A stretch of 64,000 bases of DNA. It comes from Chloroflexi bacterium OLB13. Lineage in GTDB: Bacteria; Chloroflexota; Anaerolineae; Aggregatilineales; Phototrophicaceae. The DNA lies in the NCBI GenBank assembly GCA_001567485.1, contig JZRA01000068.1, forward strand, positions 62,001 to 126,000, written 5' to 3'. The first letter of the stretch is position 1. Each line of letters opens with the position of its first letter. The notes beneath the pieces were generated by a model that did not search any database, had not been told where the DNA came from, and worked only from the letters and a program-made list of their open reading frames with translations. Below are positions 54,149-63,738 of this stretch, in pieces. The position numbers and the translations under genes were made by a program.

Positions 54149-54667
54149 ATGGCAAAGATTGGCTTGTTCTTTGGAAGCAGCACCGGCAAGACCGAGGCGG
54201 TTGCGTACCAGATCAAATCTGAGTTCGACAAGTTTGAAAAGGACATGGTCGAAGTACACAATATCGGCGCCTCGACGCCTGAACAAGTGCTGAAGTTCAA
54301 GAACATCATCATTGGTATTCCGACATGGAATACGGGCGAGTTGCAGGACGACTGGGATGTGTTCTTCCCCCGACTGCGCGAGATGGATTTCTCAGGCCAT
54401 AAGGTCGCCTTCTTCGGGCTGGGAGATCAGAACGGCTACGGCTTCAACTTCCTCGATGCGATGGGGATCGTCGCGGACGAAGTCCTCATGCAAGGCGGCG
54501 ATGTGTTCGGGCTGTGGCCGAACAAGTCGTATGAGTTCGAAGAGTCGAAGGCGCAGGTTGAAGACCACTTTATTGGCCTCGGGATCGATGAAGAGGGCCA
54601 GCAGGGGATGACGCCTGAGCGCCTTGGAGCTTGGGTAACACAGGTCAAGGAAGAGTTTGGCTTGTAA
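54149..54667 (+). CDS. fldA: Flavodoxin, long-chain type
   Basis: 172 residues. FMN phosphate loop GSSTGKTEAVA at residues 8-18, the 50s loop GIPTWNTGELQDDW and the 90s loop FFGLGDQNGYGFNFLDAMG, with the insertion typical of the long-chain type. It carries electrons at low potential in place of ferredoxin. ATG at 54149 opens directly into MAKIGLFFG; the frame further upstream is dropped. A hairpin follows the stop. Confidence 0.93.
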   Translation: MAKIGLFFGSSTGKTEAVAYQIKSEFDKFEKDMVEVHNIGASTPEQVLKFKNIIIGIPTWNTGELQDDWDVFFPRLREMDFSGHKVAFFGLGDQNGYGFNFLDAMGIVADEVLMQGGDVFGLWPNKSYEFEESKAQVEDHFIGLGIDEEGQQGMTPERLGAWVTQVKEEFGL

Positions 54668-54695
54668 AGCCAACTCAACTGATATTGCAGTATTC

Positions 54696-54728
54696 AAACG
54701 CCCTTACCCCCTGACGGTAGGGGCGTTT
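54696..54728 (+). terminator. Terminator hairpin after the flavodoxin gene
   Basis: AAACGCCCTTACC (54696-54708) pairs with GGTAGGGGCGTTT (54716-54728) over 13 bases with one G-T pair, 7-base loop. The A and T ends make it work in either direction. It ends only 17 bases before the next ATG. Confidence 0.65.
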
Positions 54729-54745
54729 GCGCTATCATTACCCGT

Positions 54746-56598
54746 ATGACTACCCCGAAGCGCGGCCTCAATACTCGGACATGGATCGTTGGCGCGTTGA
54801 TTCTCGTGGCCGGCACGCTCGGCTTTGCAGGCGCGTTGTCGCTTGTGTCGAGTATGCAGCAGATCAGCACTGATCCACAGCCGACCCTGCTGACCAACAC
54901 TGCGGAAGTGATCGTTCAGCCTGTGGGCCGCGTCGTGGACGATCGGTTCGCGGTCAGCTATGACGACTCGCCGCGTGAGATCGTGATTACATACGCCGGT
55001 GCGACCTATATTCAGCCGTTCTTGGAAAACATAGACATCGCGCCCGGCGACACCGTCGTTATCGCTTCGCCCGACGGCGTCCAGCGTTACACGTATGATT
55101 CGGCATCGGCCGGACAGTGGGCCTATCCGATTGACGGCGATACGGCCGTGGTTACGCTGACAAGTTCGGGCGGTGACCACGCGGGCCACACCGGCGTGCT
55201 GATCTCGCGGGTAGGGCAGGGATTCTCCGCGACCGAGTTTGCTCAAAGCCTCTGCGGCTCGAATGATTTGGCCGATGTCGCGTGCAGCGCGTCGAGCTTC
55301 CCAATTGAGTACGGGCTGCGCCAGCCGGTCGCGCGGCTGTTCTACACCAACGGCGGCGGTCAGTACGTCTGCACGACATGGCGCGTCACCCCCGGCAACT
55401 TCATGCTCACCAACCAACACTGTATTCCGAATCAGGCCGTCTTGAATACGGCGATTGTCCGCTTCAACTTCCAATCGGCCGGCTGTGGCGCCGGATCCAT
55501 CGAACCTTACGTCGAGGTGCGCGGTGGATCGCTGATCTACGTCAATGCGACCTACGACGTCGCGCTGTACTCGCTGCGGGAGTCAGACTTCCCGCTGGTT
55601 CAGCAGTTCGGTTATCTGGAGCTGGATACGTCTGCGCCGTCCGCCAATGAGACGATCTTCATCCCGCAGCATCCGGCCGGTCTGCCGAAGATGTTCGGAC
55701 TCAACAGCACGTCGGACGGCGGGCGCTGCCGCGTGATCGTCCCGTCGACCGCCGGATACGCGGCCAACTCGGATCTTGCCTACACATGCGATACACGGGG
55801 CGGCAGCAGCGGCTCGCCGGTTATCGCGCTCGATACCCTGCGAGTTGTCGGCCTCCACCATCTCGGCGCGGGCCGACCCGATGGATCGCAGTGTGGGCCG
55901 TCGCCGTACTACAATCAAGCCGTTCGCATCGACCAGATTTGGCCGCTGCTTGAGCCGTATCTTCCGCAGCCATTCGTGCCGCAGAGCACCGCCACGCCGA
56001 CCCCGACCGAGACGCTGACGCTGACGCCGTCGGCTACGTTTACCCCGACGCTGACGTTCACGCCATCGAATACGCCGACCCCGACCTTTACCCCGACTGT
56101 GACTCATACACCGACGACAACGCCGAACGTATCGCGCGCGAGCTGCTGGTCGATGGCGGATTTGAACTCCATTCCGACGCGTGGGTGCTGATCGACGGCA
56201 CGGATGGGGACGAAGTGCGCGACCGCAAGCAGCGTTCGGGCGGGTGGGCGTTCCAGCTCAAAGGCGGCGCAGGCGATAACGTCAAGCTCTTGCAAACCGT
56301 TGACGTATCGGGGATCACACCTGTTGAGGGGGATACACTTGAGTTCGTCGCGCATATCGACGTCCGAAAGCTTCCCGTGGGGTTTGCGATGCTGCGCGTT
56401 ACCTATGCGGACGGCGTGAGAGAGAAGGTCAAGATTCGCTTTGAATCCGCCGGACACTATGAGCCGCGTTCTGTGGTGATTCCGCTTCGCGCGGTTGCGC
56501 TCTCGCATTTGGTCGTGAAATTCCGCCACTGGAGTCAAGACAATGCGAAGGTCTGGATTGACGATGTACGGCTGGAGTGGATCAGCCCGCTATCGTAA
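54746..56598 (+). CDS. Trypsin-like secreted serine protease with C-terminal beta domain, frameshifted
   Basis: An N-terminal helix (residues 13-33) serves as signal or anchor. The protease domain (about 185-400) has the triad H225 (LTNQHC), D271 (YDVALYSL) and S355 (RGGSSGSPV), like lysyl/glutamyl endopeptidases. A Thr/Pro linker follows. Near 56100-56135 one base appears to be missing: the next frame continues as ARELLVDGGFELHSDAW into a carbohydrate-binding-like jelly-roll ending at 56598. Repaired, it has about 617 residues. Read as is, the product stops soon after the linker and keeps an intact protease. No ribosome site is evident before the ATG. Confidence 0.8.
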
Positions 56599-56611
56599 TC
56601 TAATGTAAATT

Positions 56612-56641
56612 TTGCTTAACGTCGGGCGACCGCTGTATACT
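56612..56641 (+). promoter_or_regulatory. Promoter of the acyl-CoA dehydrogenase gene
   Basis: TTGCTT (56612-56617), 18-base spacer, TATACT (56636-56641), 35 bases before the ATG at 56676. Confidence 0.6.
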
Positions 56642-56675
56642 GGCGCCGATAACGTTGTGTGAAAGGATTGTTGCC

Positions 56676-57854
56676 ATGAGCGCTGTTGAGCACATGTCGG
56701 CCGGCGTAAACTTCGCCCTCACTGACGACCAGTTGATGCTGCAAAAACTGGCGCGTGAGTTCACCGCGAAAGAGATTATCCCGGTCGCCGAGGAACACGA
56801 CCGTCACGCGAAGTTCCCGAAAGAGATCTTCCACAAGGCGCGTGAACTGGGCATCGCCAATATGAACATTCCGGCGGAGTACGGCGGCGTGGGCGCGTCG
56901 GTGTTCGAGGAAGTCCTCGTCAGCGAGGAGATGGCCTACGGATGCACCGGCATCAGCACCAGCGTCGGCACCAACGGCCTCGCCTCACTGCCGATTCTGT
57001 TGGCGGGTAACGAACAGCAGAAGCAGTACTGGTTGGGCGAACGCCTTGTCGATAAAGGTGAATTTTGCAGCTACGGCGTGACCGAAGCCGCTGCCGGCTC
57101 GAACGTCATCGGAATCGAGACGCGCGCCGAAAAGAAAGGCGCCGGGTGGGTGATTAACGGCAGCAAGACGTTCATCACCAACGCCAGCCACGCCAATTTC
57201 TTCACCGTGTTCGCCAAGACCGATCCGAACGCCGGCCATCGTGGAATGACGTGCTTTATCGTCGACCGCAATATGCCGGGGGTGAAGGTAGGCCGCAAGT
57301 TCGACAAGCTCGGTCAGCGCGCCAGCGACACGGCCGAGATCGTGTTTGAAAACGTCGAGGTTCCGGGCGAAAATCTGGTCGGCGGCGAGGGCAAGGGCTT
57401 TTACCTTGCGATGAAGGTGTTCGACTACAGCCGTCCGGGCGTCGCTGCCGCAGCGATAGGCTTACAGCGCCGCTGCCTCGACGAGTCCGTGAAGTACGCC
57501 AGCGAACGCATTGCGTTCGGCGTGCCGATCTATCAGCATCAGGCCATCGGGCATAAGATCGCGGATATGGCGATCAACTACAACGCCTCGCGCCTGCTGG
57601 TGTGGCAGTCGGCATGGCAGGCCGACGCGGGGATCCAAAATCCGGCTGTTCCGGCGTATGCTAAAGCCTTCGCGGCCGATATGGCGACCAAGGCTGCCGT
57701 CGACGCCGTGCAGGTGTTCGGCGGCTACGGATTCATGGAAGAATACCCGGTCGCCAAGCTGCTGCGCGATGTCAAGATCTTTCAGATCTACGAAGGCACG
57801 AGCGAGATTCAGCGCAACATCATTGTCCGGGAGCTGTTCCAAGGCAAGAAATAA
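56676..57854 (+). CDS. Acyl-CoA dehydrogenase
   Basis: 392 residues of the short/medium-chain type. FAD and substrate motifs: YGVTEAAAGSNV, ITNASHANFFTVFAKT, RMA-like RKFDKLGQRASDT, and the C-terminal QVFGGYGFMEEYPVAKLLRD, followed by IYEGTSEIQRNII whose Glu is the usual catalytic base. It takes two hydrogens from acyl-CoA, passing electrons to ETF. ATG at 56676 has AAAGGA upstream and a clear promoter. The next gene, an MFS transporter, starts 9 bases later. Confidence 0.93.
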   Translation: MSAVEHMSAGVNFALTDDQLMLQKLAREFTAKEIIPVAEEHDRHAKFPKEIFHKARELGIANMNIPAEYGGVGASVFEEVLVSEEMAYGCTGISTSVGTNGLASLPILLAGNEQQKQYWLGERLVDKGEFCSYGVTEAAAGSNVIGIETRAEKKGAGWVINGSKTFITNASHANFFTVFAKTDPNAGHRGMTCFIVDRNMPGVKVGRKFDKLGQRASDTAEIVFENVEVPGENLVGGEGKGFYLAMKVFDYSRPGVAAAAIGLQRRCLDESVKYASERIAFGVPIYQHQAIGHKIADMAINYNASRLLVWQSAWQADAGIQNPAVPAYAKAFAADMATKAAVDAVQVFGGYGFMEEYPVAKLLRDVKIFQIYEGTSEIQRNIIVRELFQGKK

Positions 57855-57863
57855 GGTCAAGAT

Positions 57864-59070
57864 ATGGCCGACTTGTCGACCCGCGCGTCGGACACCCCGG
57901 CGCGCGGGGTTTTTTCTGTCGTGTTGATGCTCACGGTGGCGCGCACGTGTGTCAACATGACGCGTCGCTTCACCTATACGTTCGTGCCAGAGATCGCGCG
58001 CTCGCTGGGCGTTGCCAACAGCGCGGTGCAGAATGCGATTGCGGCGCAAAGCGGCGTGTCGATCCTCAGCCCGTTCGCGGGCGGAATCGCTGACCGATTC
58101 GGCCGCAAGTATGTAATGGCCGGCGCGATGACGGCGTTCGGCATCCTTGCGCTGCTGGGCGCGGCCTTCGCGACTTACAGCGCGTTCTTCCTGATGATGA
58201 TCGGGTTCGGCCTCGGCAAGATGCTGTTCGACCCGGCCGCGCTGGCGTATCTCGGCGACCGTGTTCCGTTCGCAAGGCGCGCGACCGCGGTCGGGATTAA
58301 TGAGATGAGCTGGGGCGGCGCCCTGCTGATCGCCGCGCCGGTGACGGGCCTGCTGTTGGAACGATCGACGCTCTCGGCAGTGCTCGTGGCGTTGGGGATG
58401 GTGAACTTCGCCGGTGCGCTGGCTGTCGTTGTGCTGCTGCCGGCAGATCGGCCGTCCAACGAATCGCGGGCGCTGCGTGTGCGCATCCGTCCGTGGGCGG
58501 TGCTGCGTCATCCCGCCGTGGTCGCGTCCGCGCTCTATGCCGGGTTGAACGCAGCAGCGAACGAACTCGTGTTTATCAACTACGGCGCGTTCATGGATGC
58601 CAGCTTCGGACTGGCGCTGTCGGCGCTGGGGTTCGTGACCATCGCTATCTCGCTGGCGGAAGGCGTCGGCGAGGGGGTCGTCGCGACGCTCGGCGACCGG
58701 CTCGGGACGAAGCGGCTTGCCCTGACCGGACTCGCGATTGCGGCGGCGTGTTACGGTGCGCTTCCGCTGTTTGCCAGCTCGCTCACACTGGCTACCGTTG
58801 GCATCTTTTTTGTTGTTCCTCGGATATGAGGTCGCCGTTGTCGCTGCCATCCCGCTGTACACCGAGCTGGTTCCCGGCCAGCGCGCATCGGTGCTGGGCA
58901 CGATCATCGGGTTTATCGCGCTCGGTCGGTTCTCCGGCGGCGTGATCGGCGGCGCGTTGTATGCCGCGGGCGGCCCCGGCATCATCGCGGCTGCTGCGGG
59001 TGTGACGGCGCTGATTGCGATGTTTGTTCTGGCCCGATGGGTACGCGTCTCAACTGGAGGTAAGGAATGA
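57864..59070 (+). CDS. MFS transporter, frameshifted at a T-run
   Basis: The first frame gives ten helices of an MFS transporter (GGIADRFGRKYVMAGAMTA between helices 2 and 3) and breaks at TTTTTT near 58806-58811. Removing one T gives GIFLLFLGYEVAVV and the last helices, ending at 59070 with about 401 residues, the normal length. It is thus one gene with an extra T, as in the EccC-type gene. Drug efflux is the usual role of close families; substrate unknown. Its stop overlaps the next ATG by 4 bases. Confidence 0.82.
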
Positions 59071-59336
59071 CCACGAACGAAGCCGTCAAGCATCTCGACG
59101 CGGCCCGCGCCAGCGCTGAAGCCGCGATCCGTGCCGTCGAAAACCTGCTGGTTCCCCACGACTATCAAGATGTCGCCGCGCTGACGATTCGTGCGGCGGA
59201 GGCGCTGCTTGCCGCTGCGGCCCAGTTTCTCACCGAAGGCGACGAAGCGGCTTTCGACTCGATCAGCCGCAGCGAAGACCTGCTCGATGCGGTCTACGAG
59301 ACCATCACGGGCGATATGGACGCCGACGAGGACTAG
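59067..59336 (+). CDS. Small acidic helical protein, unknown
   Basis: 89 residues, strongly helical, Ala-rich and acidic at the end (GDMDADED). It begins by ATGA overlap with the MFS gene and its stop shares a base with the GTG start of the flavoprotein gene. The tight coupling supports a real gene. No family is recognised and no metal or catalytic motif is seen. Confidence 0.65.
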   Translation: MTTNEAVKHLDAARASAEAAIRAVENLLVPHDYQDVAALTIRAAEALLAAAAQFLTEGDEAAFDSISRSEDLLDAVYETITGDMDADED

Positions 59337-60571
59337 TGACCGGCACGGACATCGCCATCGTCGGGGCCGGGGCCGCGGGACTGATGGCGGCGATCTGGGC
59401 GGCGCGCACGCGGCCGAATGCACGAGTTACCGTCCTCGACGGCGCAGAACGGCTGGGCGCGAAAATCCTCGTTGCGGGCGGCGGCCGCTGCAATGTCACT
59501 CATGAGCGCGTCTCGCCGGAGGACTTCAACGGAGGATCGCGGCACGCCATTCGCAAAGTCCTGCTGCGATTTGACGTGCCGGAGACGGTGCGCTTCTTTG
59601 GAGACCTCGGGGTCACGCTCAAGCGCGAGCCGACCGGCAAGTTGTTTCCGACGACTGATCGTGCGCGGACGGTGCTTGATGCGCTGCTCGCGGGGGCGCG
59701 GGGAGCAGGCGTGATATTCGACTATCCACGGCGCGTCGAGGCTGTGGATTACAGCCACGGGTTGTTCGACCTGCGCGGGGCGTGGGGGAGCCTGACGGCC
59801 CGCCGTGTGATCCTTGCGACCGGCGGCCGCAGCGTGCCCAAGACCGGCAGCGACGGCCACGGCTATGTGCTGGCGCGGTCGCTCGGCCATACGCTGACGC
59901 CGCGCATTCTCCCGGCGCTGGTGCCGCTGCTGCTGCCGGCAGGTCACCCGCTGACCGGTCTCTCCGGCGTCAGCAGCGAGGTTGTGCTGGCGCTCACGCA
60001 GGACAGCGGACGCGCCCTCGTCACCGTCAGCGGGCCGATGTTGTGCACGCACTTTGGCATATCCGGCCCGGCCGTGCTCGACATCAGCCGGCACTGGCAG
60101 CCCGCAGCGCTTGACGCGCCATCCGTTCAGCTTATCGTCAACTGGCTGCCGGGAGAGTCGTTTGAGTCGGTGGATCGGGCGCTGGCGGCTCATCCCGGAT
60201 CAGCGCTCCGGTGGCTTGAGGGACGTCTGGTGGAACGTCTAGCCCGGACGCTGTGCGCCGCCGCTGAGGTTAACCCGTCTGAGCCGCTGTCAAGGCTGAC
60301 GCGCGATCAACGTCGCACGCTGGCCGCCGGCCTCACGCACTGCGTGCTGCCGGTCGAGGGGACGCGCGGCTTCCAATACGCGGAAGTCACGGCGGGCGGT
60401 GTTCCGCTGACCGAAGTCGATTTGAAGACGCTTGAATCGCGCTGCCAGCCCGGCCTGCATCTGTGCGGCGAAATCCTCGATGTCGATGGCCGGATCGGTG
60501 GGTTCAACTTTCAGTGGGCGTGGTCATCGGGTTATGTCGCCGGCTGCGCCGCTGCGGAAAGCCTCGCCTAG
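59336..60571 (+). CDS. BaiN/YhiN (HI0933) family flavoprotein
   Basis: 411 residues. The N-terminal FAD Rossmann motif is IAIVGAGAAGLMAA; the family signature GGGRCNVTH follows at about 48-56; VILATGGRSVPKTGSDGHGY lies mid-way; and the C-terminal GGFNFQWAWSSG closes the FAD site. Members include bile-acid dehydroxylation and aminoacetone-type oxidoreductases, mostly uncharacterised. GTG at 59336 is chosen because it opens one codon before the Rossmann strand and overlaps the previous stop by one base. Confidence 0.9.
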   Translation: MTGTDIAIVGAGAAGLMAAIWAARTRPNARVTVLDGAERLGAKILVAGGGRCNVTHERVSPEDFNGGSRHAIRKVLLRFDVPETVRFFGDLGVTLKREPTGKLFPTTDRARTVLDALLAGARGAGVIFDYPRRVEAVDYSHGLFDLRGAWGSLTARRVILATGGRSVPKTGSDGHGYVLARSLGHTLTPRILPALVPLLLPAGHPLTGLSGVSSEVVLALTQDSGRALVTVSGPMLCTHFGISGPAVLDISRHWQPAALDAPSVQLIVNWLPGESFESVDRALAAHPGSALRWLEGRLVERLARTLCAAAEVNPSEPLSRLTRDQRRTLAAGLTHCVLPVEGTRGFQYAEVTAGGVPLTEVDLKTLESRCQPGLHLCGEILDVDGRIGGFNFQWAWSSGYVAGCAAAESLA

Positions 60572-60582
60572 TCCCCTGTGTA

Positions 60583-61425
60583 TTAAAGCTCACCGACGGC
60601 CAACGGCTTGCTGGTTGGGGCGTCGCTGCCACCGCGCGGCTCGACCGAGATTCCCAACGCCGACACGCGATCCCACGGCTGAGCGACTTTGAACACCTTC
60701 GTCATGTCGCCTTCCGGATCGGTGTTAAACATGCCCGTGCTAACAGCGCCGTCAGGGCCGATGAGCCACAGCTGATACGTCTGATCGGGCGTCAGCGCCG
60801 GCAGGTCGTGCGTGACGATCACCGCCTCGTGCATCTCCGGTTGAAGCACGACCATCGCGCGCATTTCGCCGTCATCGCTCATCAACTCGACACGGCGGCT
60901 TTGGTTCTGCATGACGAGATCCACCGCCATCGCGAGGTCTGCGTACATCGAGTTGACCTGCTGCGTAAGATCGCTGCGCAGTGATTCGAGGTTGGCGCGC
61001 TCGCTGCGCAGGGCGTTGACCTCGCCGAACATATAGAGCGACAACGCCAGCAGGACGACGGCGGCAGTTGACGTAAGCCACAGCAGGGTGCTGCGCAAAT
61101 TCGACGAAGCCCGTGCGGGCTGTGGCAGCGGAACGATGCTGCTTGTGGGATCGTGCGCCTCGTGACTGGCGTGCGCAGCGGCGAGAATACGCGCTTTCAA
61201 GTCCGGCGGGGGCTGACGGCGCGGCACATCCGACAGCAGCACAGTCGCCTGAGCCGCGAAGCGCGCTGCTTCAGCACGAAGATCGGGGCGCTCTGCCAAG
61301 AGCGACTCGATGTCGGCGCTTTCACTGGAGTCCGCCGCGCCGAGGCTGAACGCCGCAAGATCGTCGTGCAGGGGGTCATCGCCGTTCCGGCCGGTACCGG
61401 GGTCGAGTCCGTCGTTCATGTGCAT
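60583..61425 (-). CDS. RskA-like anti-sigma factor
   Basis: 280 residues. A cytosolic N-terminus of about 110 residues with helical sigma-binding features (DLAAFSLGAADSSE, then LKARILAAA), one membrane helix at 112-134, a coiled coil (about 135-165) and an extracellular RskA domain (PDQTYQLWLIGPDG, SVEPRGGSDAPT). There is no HxxxCxxC zinc motif. It lies 97 bases after the ECF sigma gene on the same strand, so it should hold that sigma at the membrane until a signal triggers its release. Confidence 0.88.
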   Translation of the reverse strand: MHMNDGLDPGTGRNGDDPLHDDLAAFSLGAADSSESADIESLLAERPDLRAEAARFAAQATVLLSDVPRRQPPPDLKARILAAAHASHEAHDPTSSIVPLPQPARASSNLRSTLLWLTSTAAVVLLALSLYMFGEVNALRSERANLESLRSDLTQQVNSMYADLAMAVDLVMQNQSRRVELMSDDGEMRAMVVLQPEMHEAVIVTHDLPALTPDQTYQLWLIGPDGAVSTGMFNTDPEGDMTKVFKVAQPWDRVSALGISVEPRGGSDAPTSKPLAVGEL

Positions 61426-61439
61426 TGATACCCTTGCTC

Positions 61440-61461
61440 AGGGAATGAACCTGCATTCCCT
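61440..61461 (-). repeat. Inverted repeat between sigma and anti-sigma genes
   Basis: AGGGAATG (61440-61447) and CATTCCCT (61454-61461) form an 8-base hairpin with 6-base loop, just before the anti-sigma start. It may tune the ratio of the two products. Confidence 0.45.
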
Positions 61462-61522
61462 AGAACTATGTACGATGAAATCGGCCGATCAGATGAACGT
61501 CCAGCGGTCGGGCGGTGCGCAG

Positions 61523-62098
61523 TCATGTCGCGCTGTCCTCCGTCTGTTCAGCCCACAGATCGCGCAGCTTATGAAGCGCCGCACGAACGCGGCCTTTGAT
61601 CGTCCCCAACGGGATCGCGAGATGTTCGGCCATTTCGGAGTGGGACATATCCCGGAAGTACGCAAGCTCCAGCACCTGCCGCTGTTCGGGCGAAAGGCGG
61701 TTGAGCAGAGACTTTGCGAGCCGTTCGTCCGCCCACGTCGGCTCATCCATCGGCGCGACAGAGCCGAGCGTGTACAGTACGTCGTCGAGATCGACGGCGT
61801 GAGCAGCGGTGCGCCGGTTCTCGACGCGCAGGCGATCGATCGCGGTGAAGCGTGTGATCGTCAGCAGCCACGTTGACGGCTTGCCACGGTTGGCGTCCCA
61901 CAGATGCGCCTGAGTCCAGACTTTCAGAAACGCGTCTTGTGTCGCTTCTTCCGCTAGGGTCGAGTTCTGCAAAACGTGATAGGCGACGCTGTAGGCAGCC
62001 TTGCCGAACCGGTCGTACAGCAGCGCAAGGGCGGACTCGTCGCGCCTTTGCACGCGCACCATGAGGTCGGCGTCGGAGATACTCGGGTCGATAGGCAT
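61523..62098 (-). CDS. ECF RNA polymerase sigma factor, SigK-like
   Basis: 191 residues. Region 2 (about 15-85) has ALLYDRFGKAAYSVAYHVLQ and ATQDAFLKVW; region 4 (about 130-185) has LSPEQRQVLELAYFRDMSH and IPLGTIKGRVRAALHKLR, the DNA-recognition helix. It pairs with the RskA-like anti-sigma downstream. The reverse strand has TATACT (62137-62132) upstream, but an ECF-type own promoter was not recognised. Target genes are unknown. Confidence 0.92.
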   Translation of the reverse strand: MPIDPSISDADLMVRVQRRDESALALLYDRFGKAAYSVAYHVLQNSTLAEEATQDAFLKVWTQAHLWDANRGKPSTWLLTITRFTAIDRLRVENRRTAAHAVDLDDVLYTLGSVAPMDEPTWADERLAKSLLNRLSPEQRQVLELAYFRDMSHSEMAEHLAIPLGTIKGRVRAALHKLRDLWAEQTEDSAT

Positions 62099-62173
62099 CG
62101 GTTTACGTCAAACGTGAAGTTAGACTGGATGAGTATAGCACGGCGTACCGGTCAATTTCGGCGGATCGTCGTC

Positions 62174-62179
62174 TATAAT
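62174..62179 (+). promoter_or_regulatory. -10 element of the tatBC unit
   Basis: Perfect TATAAT 34 bases before the tatB start; the -35 region (GTCAAT with 17-base spacer) is weak. Confidence 0.5.
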
Positions 62180-62213
62180 GGCAAGCGTAGGTGAAGATCC
62201 GGCAGGAGACCGC

Positions 62214-62768
62214 ATGGAGCTGTTTGGCGTAGGCGGGTTCGAGTTCGCGCTCATCATCATCATCGCGCTGATCGTGGCGGGGCCGGCGCGCATGGCGGTC
62301 TGGGCGCGTAAGCTGGGGCAGTGGACGGGGCAGCTTCGCAACCTGTGGAAGACCGCCGCGACCCAACTTCAGCGCGAACTGGATGATGCCGGTGTCGACT
62401 TCAAGGTGCCGAAAGAACTGCCGACGCGCCGCGCGCTTATGGATGAGATCAACCGCAGCACGGCGGTGAGAGAACTCTCGCAGCCGATCAAAGAGGTTCA
62501 AAGCGTGCTTGAGGAGGGGCGTTCTGCAGCGGGGGAGCTGTCCGGCGCGCTGAGCAGCGTCGAACGCAAGATGCTCGAAGCGACGTCAGCCAACAATCCC
62601 TCGCTGGAGGAACTGTCGCGCCCCGCGCCCTCCAACGGATCGAAACCCCGCGACACCGAAGCGCCGACACACCAGCCAGACGGCTACGGCACATGGGGCA
62701 GTGACGCCAGCGAGACATCGCACGACGCGTCGTTCGGAACGTGGTCGCGGACGACCGGGGACACGTAG
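62214..62768 (+). CDS. tatB: Twin-arginine translocase subunit TatB
   Basis: 184 residues. One N-terminal membrane helix (ELFGVGGFEFALIIIIALIV), the GPARM hinge, then an amphipathic helix (WARKLGQWTGQLRNLWKTA) and a long polar tail, the TatB layout. ATG at 62214 has AGGAG 6 bases upstream; the frame extending to 62178 is dropped. TatC follows, and together they bind twin-arginine signal peptides. No separate TatA gene is in the window. Confidence 0.85.
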   Translation: MELFGVGGFEFALIIIIALIVAGPARMAVWARKLGQWTGQLRNLWKTAATQLQRELDDAGVDFKVPKELPTRRALMDEINRSTAVRELSQPIKEVQSVLEEGRSAAGELSGALSSVERKMLEATSANNPSLEELSRPAPSNGSKPRDTEAPTHQPDGYGTWGSDASETSHDASFGTWSRTTGDT

Positions 62769-62778
62769 GGATGTCAGC

Positions 62779-63576
62779 ATGGCTCGTTTGAAACTGCGGC
62801 GTACACCGCGCACCGCGCCACCTACGGCCGATCCTGAACGGCACATGGGCCTGCTCGATCATCTCAATGAGCTGCGTCAGCGCCTGACGAAAGCGTTTCT
62901 CGCCCTTGTCGTCGGAGTCGTCATCGGTCTGGTGTTCGCCAGCCCAGTCTTGGAATACCTGAAATCGCCCTACGGCCAGCAGTTCACGGTACTGGGGCCG
63001 ACCGGCGGCGTGGTCGCGTATTTTCGCGTGTCGCTGCTGATCGGCGGCATTCTGGCGATCCCGGTCATCACGTATCAGCTCTTGATGTTCGTGCTGCCCG
63101 GTTTGCTGCCGAACGAGAAGCGTATTGTGATGATGGCGCTTCCGGCGATTGTAGGGCTGTTCATCGTTGGGGTGCTGTTCGCGTGGTTCATCTTGATCCC
63201 GCCGGCGTTGGATTTTCTTGAGAATTTCGAGTCGGAGATCTTCCGCGCAGAGTGGACGGCGGATCAATATCTGGGGTTTGTGACGGCGTTGATCTTTTGG
63301 ATGGGGGTCGCGTTTGAGATCCCGCTGGTGTTTTTTGTCGTCGGGACGCTGGGGCTGATCGGGCCGGGCGCGCTCGCGTCACAGTGGCGGATCGCGATCG
63401 TTGGCGCGTCGGTTGCGGCCGCGCTAATTACGCCGACGGTCGATCCGGTCAACATGATGCTCGTGATGGGGCCGCTCATCGCGCTTTACGTGTTGAGCAT
63501 CGGGTTGGTCGCGGTCGGCAATCGCATCGGGATCGATCCGACCGGCCGCTCGGAACGCGTATCGCAGCCGTCGTGA
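62779..63576 (+). CDS. tatC: Twin-arginine translocase subunit TatC
   Basis: 265 residues with six membrane helices. Signature phrases are HLNELRQRLTKAF at the N-terminus, then LPNEKRIVMMALP, GLIFWMGVAFEIPLVFF-type core and VDPVNMMLVMGPLIALY near the end. ATG at 62779 is chosen over the frame opening at 62701, which lies inside tatB. TatC is the signal-peptide receptor of the Tat pathway. It starts 10 bases after tatB. Confidence 0.95.
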   Translation: MARLKLRRTPRTAPPTADPERHMGLLDHLNELRQRLTKAFLALVVGVVIGLVFASPVLEYLKSPYGQQFTVLGPTGGVVAYFRVSLLIGGILAIPVITYQLLMFVLPGLLPNEKRIVMMALPAIVGLFIVGVLFAWFILIPPALDFLENFESEIFRAEWTADQYLGFVTALIFWMGVAFEIPLVFFVVGTLGLIGPGALASQWRIAIVGASVAAALITPTVDPVNMMLVMGPLIALYVLSIGLVAVGNRIGIDPTGRSERVSQPS

Positions 63577-63603
63577 CCTGTTATGGCCCGTAATGTTCCG
63601 TGG

Positions 63604-63632
63604 TTGACATTCAAAAAGATTCAAACTACACT
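63604..63632 (+). promoter_or_regulatory. Promoter of the ABC exporter gene
   Basis: Consensus TTGACA (63604-63609), 17-base spacer, TACACT (63627-63632), giving a leader of about 100 bases before the ATG at 63739. Confidence 0.7.
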
Positions 63633-63738
63633 GACAGTTACGGAGTTTCGTCGCGCAGGACGATTGTCCCGCGTGCTGCCGTGCCTCGCGAGGCCCCCGC
63701 GCGCATCGCCAACAATCTAACAGCTTCAGGAGTAGTAC

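Noticed and set aside
54746-56598. Mycosin for the type VII-like system
   Set aside because: The protease is trypsin-like (H-D-S with GSSGSP), not subtilisin-like, and is 21 kb from the WXG100 genes.
57462-59423. Reverse-strand frame of 653 codons
   Set aside because: Opposite acyl-CoA dehydrogenase and MFS genes; Arg/His-rich without domains.
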